A stretch of 64,000 nucleotides of DNA from Hymenopus coronatus (GCA_030762935.1 CM060900.1:398739132-398803131), one strand, 5' to 3'. Positions 26,532 to 40,564 are shown, counted from the stretch's first letter. Notes: generated from the sequence alone by a model not told the origin. Numbers and translations are program-made.

Positions 26532-27831
26532 ATACATAAAGCTTTAAAATATATTTTATATGTTTATTTTATAATATACCAATATTAAAACAAATATTCT
26601 ATATTTTAAAAATATATTTTTATGTGTGTTTATTTTAATTCTTTGTATCTTTTTATTGCCTTGCTAAAGGGCAGTCCCAGCTTAGAGAAATATTTATTGG
26701 GCTCTTCTAGGTAAATAAATAAATAAATCAATCATTCAAATGTTTTTAAAAGTAAATTGGGAAATTAAAGGATTCAGAACTTTAAATTTTGCTATACTTT
26801 TTATATATTTTCTTACATATTTTAATGATCAATATGCCCAAAGAAAGTCAACTTGTTTTTAGGAATCATATTGCAATAACCAAACATAAAAGAAAGATTA
26901 ATGGTACACATTAGCATGAAGTGAGCAACACATCTTTTCACTACTAAGAGTGATTACATGCACACAAAGGAATGCAGGCATGCACATATACATTTTGCAG
27001 ATTTGTTTGTTGAATTTCATTCTTAGATTGTTATTTAAAGAGAAATTTCATAGAAGTAATGTGTAATGACAATAAAACAGAAAGATTAATTTTTGTCATT
27101 GCAATATCTGATGCAATCCTGATGTCAAGCATTGATGGTGACAAATAGAAATATTTTGATATAGGTACTCTAAAGCAACATTTATAAGCAGTATCCATGT
27201 ATATTTTATTTTCGTTAAGAACAACAGAACAACAGAGTGGATAAAAAGAGTACCTACCTACAATTTATCTTTTTCAGAAATAATGGCCAAGGACGAGTTG
27301 CATAAAGAATTTGAAAAGGATGTGGCAGCTGCATTGCAGTATATCTTGATGAAAATGAAAGATGTTTTTTTGCTTTTTACGGCTTTGATAGCACAGTTAG
27401 AAATAATGCTGGAGAATGTAAAGAAAGGCAGCTTAAAGAAGGAATGATTTTGTATTTTCAATGCCATGAGTTGAAGTAAATGGATGTGCTGATTTGATAT
27501 TGAGTTTTATTTTTTATTTATGAGTCAATTCCTGTTTCCTTTGGTAAATCCTTTGAAGTATCATTAAGCTCCTGTTATCTCAACACATTATAAGCAAAGC
27601 ATATAGCAATTATCAAATGTTTTAGCCTTATCAAAATGTATATTCCTACCCACACAATACCTACTTGAAATTCAGTATGGCTATAAGAACCTTTAGAACA
27701 TTTTTGTTTAAAGCTAGCTACTGATACTTAAGTGAATGATTCTGATTGTAATAGTGATTTTTTTGGTAGTGTTTAACACCTGCTTTTACTACATATGGCA
27801 CTGCTACAAACCACTGTCAATAGCAATGTGA

Positions 27832-28083
27832 GTTAACCACAGTTATCGAATGACTGGTGTGCAGCCATTGGCTTGCACTTCTACACTCTCTGCTATGAAG
27901 AAATAGTGTACATGAACATTAAGAACATTAAAAGAGATTGTTTTCTTCCTTCAGACAAATTATAGCCTAATTATCAAGTTCCTATAAAGTTTAAAACTGT
28001 GAAAGCATAATTCTCAGACTGTTACAAACCATATCATATCAAAATTAATGTTCAAAATCAATTATTGTTAAATATGTTAACCA
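27832..28083. mobile_element. Right-arm-only insertion flanked by 8-bp direct repeats
   Basis: About 244 bp between two copies of GTTAACCA (27832-27839 and 28076-28083). The left arm has a single similar site (GTAACCA near 1440 on the reverse strand) and no insertion. This is the signature of a transposition after the palindrome formed. No terminal inverted repeats or poly(A) are seen, so the class is unknown. Confidence 0.6.
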
Positions 28084-28519
28084 TTGTGCTTCAGACTACT
28101 TTATAACTCAGACATGAATAACTCAAAGTATTCAATAAATCACCTAAGTATCATTGAATTTTATCCAGAGAGCAATAAGAGAAAGTATGCCTTTTGCAAA
28201 AGTAGCACACTGTCAGTAAAATACGGAGGTGATAGGCAGTGATAGGCAAGTAACCTTTCAGATAGTTAAAGCAATAAATATGTTTTAAGTAAACAATAGA
28301 AAATGAGGGAACAGGCTTGCCTTTATGAAAATCACAAGTGTTAATAGTATAAATGAGAAGAATGAATATGAGGCGTGACTGGAAGGTCAGTACCATTTCC
28401 TTTTACTGCTACTATGATGCTAGTGTCACAATTCCATGAATTTGCACTCATCTCTCTGATTCATTGTCTGCCACTGATGACATTACAGCCAGGTCGTATT
28501 GTGTACAGTATTTAGTGAT

Positions 28520-28975
28520 CATTCAAAATATTGAAGACATTTTCTGATTTTACCCATTGTGAAATGTGTCGTATAATACGGTTCTCGAATACAAGGAATG
28601 TTAAACCAGGTGAAATTCATTGTCAACTTGTAGAGATTTACAGTGAAAGTTTAGTGACAGATGGAATGTTGAGAGAGTGGGTTAAGCAATTCAATGAATA
28701 GATGATCTAATCTTCATGACAAAGCAAGGAGTGGGCAACCTTTAGTAGTCAATGATGGTTTGTTTGAACAAATTAGGCAATTTGTGAGAACAGATGGTGC
28801 ACAGTAAGAATGCTTTCTGATATGTTTCAATAAAACCCAGTGTTCAGCAGTGGCTCTCTTCTGGCAGCAGCTTTCTTTGGAGAGGGCATACAAAAGTTGA
28901 TTCCTAGCTATGACAAATGCCTGAACAATGGTTGCAGCTATGCCAAGAATGGGTTAAGGAATGCTTTTTAATATA
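28520..28975 (+). pseudogene. Mariner-like transposase fossil with deleted catalytic core
   Basis: Around 28580-28680 one frame reads NVKPGEIHCQLVEIYSE followed by MLREWVKQFNE. After a frameshift, LHDKARSGQPLVVND follows at about 28705-28750. This is the paired helix-turn-helix DNA-binding part of Mos1/SETMAR-like mariner transposases. At about 28868-28970 another open stretch reads GIQKLIPSYDKCLNNG, the usual C-terminus of the same family. Full-length members are about 345 residues; here only about 60 bases separate the two ends, so the DDE/D catalytic domain is lost. Stops (for example after QFNE) confirm a fossil. It probably moved, if at all, as a non-autonomous internally deleted copy. 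The subfamily is uncertain. Confidence 0.75.
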
Positions 28976-29569
28976 CGAATAAACGTTGTGAAAAAAAATA
29001 TTTTTTGCCTTCTTTTTCCAAACTCACATTCCGCATATGACTCATACAAAAGATTGAAACACAACTCATTATAGTTTAAATTAAAGGAACAAATATTACA
29101 GATAAAAAGTATGATTGGTAGTGGTTTAATCTGACAGAGTAGTTATTGAAATACTATATTTAAAAAAAGTTATTTTAAGTGCAATTTAATAGAAAATAAC
29201 CAGTTCCTAGATATAAATTCACATTTGGTATTTTGTTGGGTCACCTATGCAAAATCAAGGGAATTGAAAATCCATCCTTCTCTATTCGGAAGCAAATTTT
29301 GTAATTTTCTGTTCCTTTTGAAATGTTCTGAGTTCTCTTAATAGGCAAGTTTCAAAAAGAGAAAGTCTCTTTCATCTGCAGTAGAATTTCGAGAAGAACT
29401 TTTGATTCTCAGCACTGAAAACATACTAGGAGGAATTGTGTATAGCTTATTTAGTTGTTTATTTATTGGTTTGCTTAGTTCTTTATTTTTTCAGTATACA
29501 AATACATAAAATCCTGTTTAGACTGAAGATATATTAGGGTATTAGTTGTAAACCAAATGCATTTACAGC

Positions 29570-29570
<1 letters not shown>

Positions 29571-29654
<84 letters not shown>
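29571..29654. repeat. (AAT)n microsatellite
   Basis: About 28 perfect AAT units just outside the last base that can be matched to the left arm. Confidence 0.97.
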
Positions 29655-29659
<5 letters not shown>

Positions 29660-31077
29660 AGAGTCCATAACACCCCTTCAGGGCAAGGGCCTCCTACTTA
29701 TGGAGAGGCCAGCTCAGAATTTGTACTCTGACATGGGGAGCCAATCCATGAGAGTTTGGGTGTTTTTCCAATATTTAACTTTCCTAATCATTTCTTCAAC
29801 TTGTTCACTTTTAGCCTGGTACAGCATTAGTAAGTACTTATTAGCCATGACTGGATGCAGGTCATGCTGCTAAAAAAATAAAAAAAAAAAGAATACAATT
29901 AATGTATATTATAAAAAAAAAAATACCATAATATGTTAAAATTGGAACATAAAAACTTTTGACAGTCCAGCTTTGGTGTTTGGTGTTTTCATTGATGGCT
30001 TCACAAATATCACATTTCCCATGATTTAGCAGTTACCGCTGTAATGTGGTTCTTTATGTTTAGCCAAGCTCCTGATTTCTCATGCTAATGTGAACGTACA
30101 GTGGTTTGTCAAACCAGTATCATGAGACAACTGATATTTCAAATCACTGTCAAATGGTGTTGGTTTTCCATTGTGTATATGAGAAATCTGTATATGAAAG
30201 GTTTAGTGTATTTGTAATTCCTGAAGGAGGAGATGTAGAATCTCTGGCAGAGTCCACAAGGAATGAAATATATGCAAAGCAAAGTGGTCAGTGTATGTAA
30301 ACAAACCACAGCCTTGTAGAAGAAAGATTAGTTGAATGATTGTGAATATAAAGGGAGGAAAAGAAAAGAAAATTCTGAATTGTGAAAAAGAAATGCTACT
30401 AAACATCAAAACAGTAGCAAAAGATATGTGCATATATGAAATAAAATAGCAATTAAACTTTAAAGTGGTCGAATTGCACTGCAAAAAGATACTAAGTATT
30501 GTGTTTTTCATTTTCTTATTAATATCTTAAGCTGGAACAAGTCAGTTTTAATTTCACAATATAATAATAAGGAATGGCTAAATTTTCAGGGCACATTCCT
30601 CCAGTGTAAAGGAAGAAAATAAATTATATGGGCATGAGTCCGGAAATGCTTTATTTCTGAGTTAGATCTTTTCATTTTCTGCAACCCTTCACAGTGCATA
30701 AATCATTGAAATACGCAATAACAGAATGTCCTTCATATTTGAGATGAAACTCTTTCTTGCATGAAGTGTTGATTTGAATTAAGATAATGTTGACATACAT
30801 CTCAGTACATTGCTTGTGCTCACATTCACCTCACTTCATTGTCTTACAAATGTAGCATCTAGTGGTGTGCTTCAAATAACCGAAAGAGTGAATATTATAT
30901 TATATTTTATATTATACTTTTAAGTAAACAAGAGGAACAAACTTGTCTTGATTCTAAACCCTTGTATTGTACTTGTACCAAACAAAGGACATCAAAGAAC
31001 TTTCCTTACATATATAAGTGAATGAGTGGACCATAATTTTCATGTGACAAACTTAAAAGCTTCAATTTAGAATAGTC
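29655..31077. other. AT-rich intergenic DNA, nothing recognised
   Basis: It holds a few GC-richer bases near 29670-29720 and short A runs near 29875-29925. Short open frames exist (for example 30106-30300) but none resembles a known family. Confidence 0.5.
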
Positions 31078-31915
31078 CTAAAATCTTACTTTCAACATGT
31101 TATCAATATCATCAGATACTTCAGAAAAGAGAGGTTTAAATTTGTCGTTTTTCTCCTTCAAAGATTGTTCTACTTGAGACATGTAATGCAACCACTGAGC
31201 CGCAAGTTTCTTGGATTTTCTGTTGACAATACAAGATATCACTTGCTTGGTTTTGATAGAGGTTGTAAAACACTCTGTGAAAATGAATATTTTGTTGAAT
31301 ATGTTTAAGAGAAAATCAAATTTGACAGAGAAAAACAAATTTCAAATCTTCCACTGATTAATTGGGGGTGTTTTAGCATACCACTAAATACATCACAAAG
31401 TATAGTTTTTGATCCTGTACACTGTGTTTACCAATCTTGACAAGTAATTCCATCATGTTGGACAAAAAGAATAGACACAATTTCTTGCTTTATAATTGGC
31501 AAAATGGTCAAAACTACGGCTTGTAGTAAGTTATTTGAATTCTAATATACATTCCTTTAAACACAGCAAAGGTTTTTAAGTGCTGCACAAAAGGAGAATC
31601 ATAATCTGCAGCATACTTCAATAGTTCCACATAACAGCTCTGATTAATAGAATTTCCTTCTTCATATTGTCCTCAAAAGACCAATTCTTTTTTACCGAAT
31701 AAACTTAGAACACTAATAAGCTTTTTAGTAATAACCCTATTCCACTTTTTTTCATTCAATAAAGATATTTCATTTTTAAGCTGGTCATCAAGCACAACTT
31801 GTATTCTATTTTCTGTAAAAACTGCTACAGCTACAGACGGTCTTAGATGATTAACAGATACAGAATTTCTCAAATGCATTTGCCTAGTCTTGCACACCAT
31901 GCTACTCTATTACAT
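31078..31915 (-). pseudogene. hAT/ZMYM-type transposase fossil
   Basis: The minus-strand translation from 31900 gives ENRIQVVLDDQLKNEIS and LISVLSLFGKKELVF, then after a stop NSINQSCYVELLKYAADYDS and LQAVV. The order and spacing match the DUF4371-like N-terminal part of domesticated hAT-type proteins such as ZMYM1 (L..FLGKQELAFRGH ... N.GN+LELL ... YTS..IQNE+I). At 31078-31338 a further stretch (FDFLLNIFNKIFIF, KKLAAQWLHYMS) could be a later part of the same protein. Stops and frameshifts throughout make it inactive. An exon of a host gene is the alternative but less likely. Confidence 0.5.
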
Positions 31916-33131
31916 TTGTATCCTCTTATTTTCCTCTTCTTAAGATTATTATTTTTATTAATATTATTATTAATATTTTTATTCTTATTATAACTATTAT
32001 TGTTATATTTATTTTTATTATTATTATTATTTTTATTATGACTATTATATTTATTATTTCTTTATTATTATTATTATTTCTATTATTATTTTATTTATTA
32101 TTGTTTTAAGAACTTTTATTATTATTTTATTATTATTACTATTATTAACATTATTATTATTATTATTATTATTATTATAATTTTACTATTATAATTTATA
32201 TTTTTTTATTATTATTTTTATTTTTTATTACTATTTTCATTTTTTAATTATGTTTATTTTATTATTATTTTTATTTTTATTATTATCTTTATTATCATTA
32301 ATATTTTATCATTTTATTATTATTGTTATTATTATTATTATTTATATTTTCTTAAATTTTTTTATTATTATTACTTTTTATTATTATTTATATTTTTATT
32401 ATTATTATTTTCTATTATTTTTTTTATTACTATTTTTATTATGATTATTATTTTTATTATTTTTACTATATATGTTATTATTTTTATTATTTTTATTATT
32501 TATGTTGTTATTATTTTTTATTGTTTTTTTTATTATTTTTATTATTATTATTTTTATAATTATTTTTATTAATATTTTATTTTTATTGTTTTATTATATT
32601 TATTTATTACTATTATTATTACTATTTTTATTATTATTATTGTTATTATTAACTTTTATTATATCTATTATTATTCTAATTATTATTTTTTATTATTAGT
32701 GTAAGTAATTTTATTATTATTATTTTTATTATTATATTTTTATTATTATTTTAATTATTATTATTCTTATTATAATTATTATTTTTATTTATAACTATTA
32801 TTGTTATATTTATTTTTATTATTATTATTTTTATTATGACTATTATATTTATTATTTTTTTATTATTTTTATTTTTATTATTACTTTAATTATTAATATT
32901 TTTACAATTTTTATTATAATTATTATTATTATTTATGATTTTATTGTTATTATATTTATTTTTATCTTTAATATTATTATTATAATGATTATTATTATTT
33001 TTAATATTATTATAATGATTATTAGTATTTTTAATATTATTATAATGATTATTAGTATGGTAATTATTATATTTATTTTATTATTATTTTTATTATTATT
33101 TTTAATAACACTATTATTTTTATTATTATTA

Positions 33132-33172
<41 letters not shown>

Positions 33173-33827
33173 TTAAATATTATTATTTTAATTATTATTA
33201 TTTTAATTATTATTATTTTCATTATTATTTTTTATTTTTTTTATTAATTTTACTATTATTTTTATTATTATTTTTATTTTATTATCATTATTACTATTAT
33301 TTTTATTACCATTTTTATTACTATTTTTATTATGACTCTTATTTTTAATATTTTTTATTACTATATAATTCTTATTTTTATTATAATTATTATTATTTTT
33401 AATATTTTAATTTTTTATCATTATAATTCTTATTATTATTTTTATTTTGACTATTAATTTTATTATTTTTATTATAATGATCATTATTATTTATATTATA
33501 ATGATCATTATTATTTATATTATAATCATTATTATTACTTTTACTGTAATTATAATTGTTATTATAATTATTATTTTTAATATTTTAACATTTTTATTAA
33601 TTTTATTACTATTTTTTATTATTATTTTTATTATGATTTTTATTATTATTATTATTATTAATATTAGTATAATTTTTGTGTTAATTAAAATTATTATTAT
33701 TATTTTTATTATTTTAATTTTTTACAATAATTATTACTATTTTTATTTTAATTTTTTTATTATTATTGTTTTTATTATTACATTTTTTATTATTTTTATT
33801 ATTATTTTATCTATTTTTATTACTATT

Positions 33828-34175
33828 GGTCGTCTCCTTAGCGCGGTGGTAGCGCAGCTGCCTACCAAGCGGGAGACCTGGGTTCGATCCCCAGTACCGG
33901 CGTGGGGATTTTTCCCCCGCTGGGAGACCTGGACAGGGGTGCACTCAGCCTCGTGAGGTCCCTGGGGGGCCAATTGAGAAGCTACTTGATGGAGAAGTAG
34001 CGGCTCCAGGTCGTGAGGACCGCATTAACCGGCCGGGAGGGGCTCGAGGCGCTGACCACGTCTCACCTTCCAATACTGCACCCCATCCATGACGTCTGTA
34101 GTGGACCGAGATGGGGGACGCAGCGGCCGGGCGGTAGGCCAAGGCTCCCCGTGAGCTGTCGTGCCATGGAGTTAT
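33828..34175 (+). mobile_element. SINE family A, young copy 1
   Basis: The tRNA-like head has A box TAGCGCGGTGG (33839) and B box GGTTCGATCCC (33881). By eye the head is closest to tRNA-Gly, including a GCGGGAG segment before the T arm. A GC-rich body of about 250 bases contains CCCCGCTGGGAGACCTGG, CTACTTGATGGAGAAGTAG (able to form a hairpin) and GACCGCATTAACCGG. The 3' end is CCATGGAGTTAT and runs straight into TTA repeats. It would be transcribed by RNA polymerase III and mobilised by a LINE. It is almost identical to 34731-35078. Confidence 0.9.
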
Positions 34176-34730
34176 GTTATTACTATTATTATTTTTATTA
34201 TTATTATTTTTTATTATAATTGATATTTTTATTATTATTTTTATTGTCATTTTTATTATTATTTTTTTATAATTACTTTTTATTATTATATTTAAATTTT
34301 TTATTATTTTTATTATTTTTTATTATTATTATTATTATTATATTATTGTTTTTATCCCTATTATTTTTATTACTATTTTTATTATGACTATTATTTTTAT
34401 TATTTTTATGATTATTTTTATTTTTTATTATTATTATTTAAACTATTATTTTCATTATGACTATTATTTTTATTACTTTTATTATTATTTTTATAATTAA
34501 TTTTGTTATTATTATTTTAATGATTATTATTTTTATTATTATTTTTGTTATTATTTTTATTATTATTATTATTGTTATTACTATTATTCTTATTATTATT
34601 ATTCTTATTTTAATTATCATTGGTATTTTTATTATAATTATCATTATTATTTTATTATAAGTACCATTATTATTTTTATTATTATTATCTTTATTTTTAT
34701 TACTATTTTATTATGACTATTATTTTTATT

Positions 34731-35078
34731 GGTCGTCTCCTTAGCTCGGTGGTAGCGCAGCTGCCTACCAAGCGGGAGACCTGGGTTCGATCCCCAGTAC
34801 CGGCGTGGGGATGTTTCCCCCGCTGGGAGACCTGGACCGGGGTGCACTCAGCCTCGTAAGGTCCCTGGGGGGCCAATTGAGGAGCTACTTGATGGAGAAG
34901 TAGCGGCTCCAGGTCGTGAGGACCGCATTAACCGGCCGGGAGGGGTTCGAGGCGCTGACCACGTCTCACCCTCCAATACTGCACCCCATCCATGACGTCT
35001 GTAGTGGACCGAGATGGGGGACGCAGCGGCCGGGCGGTAGGCCAAGGTTCCCCGTGAGCTGTCGTGCCATGGAGTTAT
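34731..35078 (+). mobile_element. SINE family A, young copy 2
   Basis: A box TAGCTCGGTGG (34742) and B box GGTTCGATCCC (34784). It differs from copy 1 at only about a dozen of 348 positions by eye. Both copies are preceded by similar satellite phrases, so one may have arisen with a satellite duplication instead of a separate insertion. Confidence 0.9.
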
Positions 35079-35231
35079 AAGTTATTATTATTTTTATTAT
35101 TTTTTATTATTATTTTTGTTTTTATATTATTATTTTTTTTATTATTATTATTTAAATTATTATAATTTTACTGTTTTTATTATTATTATTATTATGCTTA
35201 TTATTTTTGTTATTATTATTATTAGTATCAC

Positions 35232-35298
<67 letters not shown>

Positions 35299-35307
35299 AT
35301 TATTATG

Positions 35308-35346
<39 letters not shown>

Positions 35347-35379
35347 TTATAATTAAATTTATTATTATTGAATTTTTAT

Positions 35380-35426
35380 TATTATTTTATTATTATGATT
35401 ATTATTATGATTATTTTTATTAGTTA

Positions 35427-35465
<39 letters not shown>

Positions 35466-36406
35466 TTTTATTATGACTATTATTTTTGTTATTTTATATT
35501 ATTATTCTCTTTATATTTATCTTTATATTGTTGTTAATTTTATTTTTAATATTTTTACTATTCCTATTTTTGTTATTATTATTATTATTTTTATAATTAT
35601 TATTTTTCATATCTTTATTATTATTTTGAGTATTTTTATTATTTTTATAGTTATTTTTATTTTATTATTTTTTTATTATTATTATTTTTGTTATTATTTT
35701 TATTATTATAATTATTATTTTTATTACTATTATTCTTATTATTATTATTCTTATTTTAATTATCATTGCTATTTTTATTATAATTATCATTATTATTCTT
35801 ATTATAATTATCATTATTATTTTATTATTATCTTTATTTTTATTACTATTTTATTATTACTATTATTTTTATTATTTTTTATTATTATTTTTGTTCTTAT
35901 ATTATTATTTTATTATTATTATTATTATTATTATTTTAATTATTATAATTTTACTGTTTTTATTATTATTATGCTTATTATTTTTGTTATTATTATTAGT
36001 ATGATTATTATTATTATTATTATTATTAATTTTATAATTCAATTTATTATTATTTTATTTTTATTATATTATTATTTTTATTATTATATTAATGTTATGA
36101 TTATTATTATGATTATTTTTTATTATTTATATTATTAGTATTATTACTATTTTTATTATGACTATTATTCTTGTTGTTTTATATTATTATTTTCTTTATT
36201 TGTTTTTATATTATTGTTATTTTTATTTTTATTATTATATTTATTTTTATAACTATTATGATTATTTTTATTTTTAATATTACTATGATTATTTTTATTT
36301 TTATTATTATTACGATTATTTTTATACTTATTATTTATTATTATTTTGATTATGATTTTAATTATGACTATTATTTTTATCATTATATTTGTATTATTAT
36401 TATTAA

Positions 36407-36440
<34 letters not shown>

Positions 36441-36580
36441 CTTTTATTCTGATCATTATTATTAGTAGTAGTATTATTATCATTATTATTATCATTTTTA
36501 TTACAATTATTATTTTCATTATTTTATCCACTTTATTATTATAGTTATTATTATTTTTATATTTATTATAATTATTATTA

Positions 36581-36615
<35 letters not shown>

Positions 36616-37212
36616 TTTCTTTTATGACTATTATTTTTATTATTTTTTATTATCAAATAATTATTATTTTTTATAATTATTATTATTTTTAACCTTTTAA
36701 TATCCTTATTATTTTTTTATTATTATGATTAGTATTATTTTTTCATTTTTATTTTAACTATTATTGTTATGTTTATTTTCGTTATTACTTTTATCATGAT
36801 TATTATTTTTATTATTAGTATAGTGATTATAATTATTATTTTTATTATAAACAATATTACTATTTTTAGTATAATTATTATTTTTTATTACAATTGTTGT
36901 TTTTAATATGTTAATTTTTATAAACTTTTATTATTATTATTATTTTTATATTCATTTTTATATTATTATTAATTCTATCAATATTATTATTTTTTATTAT
37001 AACTATTTTTGTTATATTTATTTTTATTATGACTATTACTTTTTAATTTTTTTATTATTATTATTTTTATAATTATTCTTTATATTTGATTATAATTATT
37101 ATTATATTTATATGTATTATTATTTTAATGACTATTATTTTTTATTATATTTGTATTATTATTATTATTATTTTATTATTATGATTATTATTATGATTAT
37201 TTTTATTAGTTA

Positions 37213-37246
<34 letters not shown>

Positions 37247-37723
37247 TTTATTATGACTATTATTTTTGTTATTTTATATTATTATTCTCTTTATATTTAT
37301 CTTTATATTGTTGTTAATTTTATTTTTAATATTTTTACTATTCCTATTTTTGTTATTATTATTATTATTTTTATAATTATTATTTTTCATATCTTTATTA
37401 TTATTTTGAGTATTTTTATTATTTTTATAGTTATTTTTATTTTATTATTTTTTTATTATTAGTATTATTATTATTATTATTTTTGTTATTATTTTTATTA
37501 TTATTATAATTATTATTTTTATTACTATTATTCTTATTATTATTATTCTTATTTTAATTATCATTGCTATTTTTATTATAATTATCATTATTATTTTTAT
37601 TATAATTATTATTCTTATTATAATTATCATTATTATTTTATTATTATCTTTATTTTTATTACTATTTTATTATTACTATTATTTTTATTATTTTTTATTA
37701 TTATTTTTGTTCTTATATTATTA

Positions 37724-37772
<49 letters not shown>

Positions 37773-37840
37773 TTAATTATTATAATTTTACTGTTTTTAT
37801 TATTATTATGCTTATTATTTTTGTTATTATTATTAGTATG

Positions 37841-37875
<35 letters not shown>

Positions 37876-38245
37876 TTTTATAATTCAATTTATTATTATT
37901 TTATTTTTATTATTTTATTATTTTTATTATTATATTAATGTTATGATTATTATTATTATTATTATGATTATTTTTATTATTTATATTATTAGTATTATTA
38001 CTATTTTTATTATGACTATTATTTTTGTTATTTTATATTATTATTTTCTTTTTATTTGTTTTTATATTATTTTTATTTTTATTTTTATTATTATATTTAT
38101 TTTTATAACTATTATGATTATTTTTATTTTTAATATTACTATGATTATTTTTATTTTTATTATTATTACGATTATTTTTATACTTATTATTTATTATTAT
38201 TTTGATTATGATTTTTATTATGACTTTTATTTTTATCATTATTTT

Positions 38246-38286
<41 letters not shown>

Positions 38287-39020
38287 ATTATTATTATTAT
38301 TCTTTTATTCTGATCATTATTATTAGTAGTAGTATTATTATCATTATTATTATCATTTTTATTACAATTATTATTTTCATTATTTTATCCACTTTATTAT
38401 TATAGTTATTATTTTTATATTTATTATAATTATTATTATTTTAATTATTATTATTATTATTATTATTATTTTTTTTTATGACTGTTATTTTTATTATTTT
38501 TTATTATCAAATAATTATTATTTTTTATAATTATTATTATTTTTGTCCTTTTAATATCTTTATTATTTTTTTATTATTATGATTAGTATTATTTTTTCAT
38601 TTTTATTTTAACTATTATTGTTATGTTTATTTTCGTTATTACTTTTATCATGATTATTATTTTTATTATTAGTATAGTGATTATAATTATTATTTTTATT
38701 ATAATCAATATTATTATTTTTAGTATAATTATTATTTTTTATTACAATTGTTGTTTTTAATATTTTAATTTTTATAAACTTTTATTATTATTATTTTTAT
38801 ATTAATTTTTATATTATTATTAATTCTATTAATATTATTATTTTTTATTATAACTATTTTTGTTATATTTATTTTTATTAGGACTATTATTTTTTAATTT
38901 TTTTATTATTATTATTTTTATAATTATTCTTTATATTTGATTATAATTATTATTATATTTATATGTATTATTATTTTAATGACTATTATTTTTTTATTAT
39001 ATTTGTATTATTATTATTTT
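35380..39020. repeat. Tandem duplication of about 1.8 kb within the satellite
   Basis: The irregular phrases of 35395-37165 recur in the same order at about 37180-39015, including TTTGATTATAATTATTATTA near 37085 and 38937 and the ATTCTCTTTATATTTATC phrase near 35507 and 37287. The copies differ by small indels. A shorter third copy of one block lies at about 34540-34725. Confidence 0.8.
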
Positions 39021-40218
39021 TATTATTATTTTAATTATAATTATTATTAATTCTATTTTTATTATAATTCTTTTTATTATAGTTATTATTTTCTTTTTAT
39101 TATTTTAATTGTTATTATATATTATTTTTTATTATGATTATTTTTACTTTTTTATTTTATTGTTGTTAATTTTCTTATTTTTATTCTTATTTTTAATATT
39201 ATTTACTTTTGTTATTAAAATTTTTATTATTATTTTTATAATTAACTTTTATTGTTATTTTTAGTTTCTTATTATAATAATCATTATGATTCTTATTATT
39301 ATTTTTATTATAATTATTTTTGTTATTATTATTATTATTTTAATTCTTCTTATTATTATTATTTATTATTATTATTATTATTTTATTATTATTTTTACTA
39401 TAACTACTATTATTTATATTTTTATTATAAATATTAGTATTTTTATTATTATTATTTGTATAATTATTATTATTATTTGTATAATTATAATTATTATTAC
39501 TATTTTAATTATGACTTTTATTTTTATTATTTTTTATTATTATTATTTCATTACTTTCATTATTATGTTTTATTATTATTTTTATTTCTATTATTACTAT
39601 TACTTTTATTATTTTTTTATTATTTTTATTTTTATATGATTTTATTTTGATTATTATATCATTATTATTATTTTTATTATTTTTTATTATTATTTTTATT
39701 ATTATTTTATTTCTATTATTACTGTTTTTATTATTTTTTATTAATTTTATATTATTTTGTTTTTATTTTTATATTATTATTATTTTTTATTATTAATTTT
39801 GTTAATAATATTGTTATTATTTTTGTTTTTATTATAACTATTATTGTAATATTTATTTTTATTGCTATTTTTGTATGAGCATTATTTTTATTGTTTTTTA
39901 TTATTATAATTTTTATTTTTCTTATAATTATTATTATATTTATATTTATTATTATTTTTATTAATATTATTTCTACTACAATTATTATTATTATTGTTAT
40001 TATAATTATTATTTTATTATAATTATTATTTTAATTATTTTAATTTTCTTCTTCTTCTTCTTCTTATTATTATTATTATTTAATTATTTTTATTATTATT
40101 ATTATTTTTAGTATTACTTTTATTATTATAATTATTATTTTTTTTATTTCTCTTATTATTTTTATATCTATTATTATTTTTAATATTTTTATTATTATTT
40201 TTATTATAATTATTAGTA

Positions 40219-40281
<63 letters not shown>

Positions 40282-40564
40282 TGTTAGTATGAGTATTATT
40301 TTTATTATTATTTTTTATTCTTATTTTTATATTCATTTTTACATTATTTTCATTATTATTATTTTTATTTTATTTTATTATTATAATATTATTATTTTTA
40401 TTTCTATTATTACTATTTTTATTATTTTTTATTATTTTTATTTTTATATTATTTAATTTTCATTTTTTATTATTACTATTTTTATTATTATTTTTATTAT
40501 TAATTTCATTAATATTATTTTTATTATAACTATTATTGTTATATTTGTTTTTATTATTATTTTT

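Larger units (their letters stand above)
18866..29521 (-). repeat. Right arm of the giant inverted repeat
   Basis: This is the reverse-complement copy of the left arm. Its inner edge falls at 18866-18880, where the polymerase gene of the spacer stops abruptly. It is about 1 kb shorter than the left arm because it lacks the left-arm segment 1484-3040, although it carries two private insertions (21762-22161 and about 27832-28083). Its microsatellites differ in length from their mirror partners, so it is unlikely to be a simple assembly copy of the left arm. Confidence 0.95.

Noticed and set aside
33743..35045. Arg/Pro-rich minus-strand frames inside the SINEs (for example 34848-35045)
   Set aside because: They run antisense through the GC-rich SINE body, appear in each copy and match no family.
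33828..35078. Functional tRNA-Gly genes
   Set aside because: The A and B boxes are good, but the acceptor arm does not close and a conserved 250-base body follows in every copy. These are SINEs.
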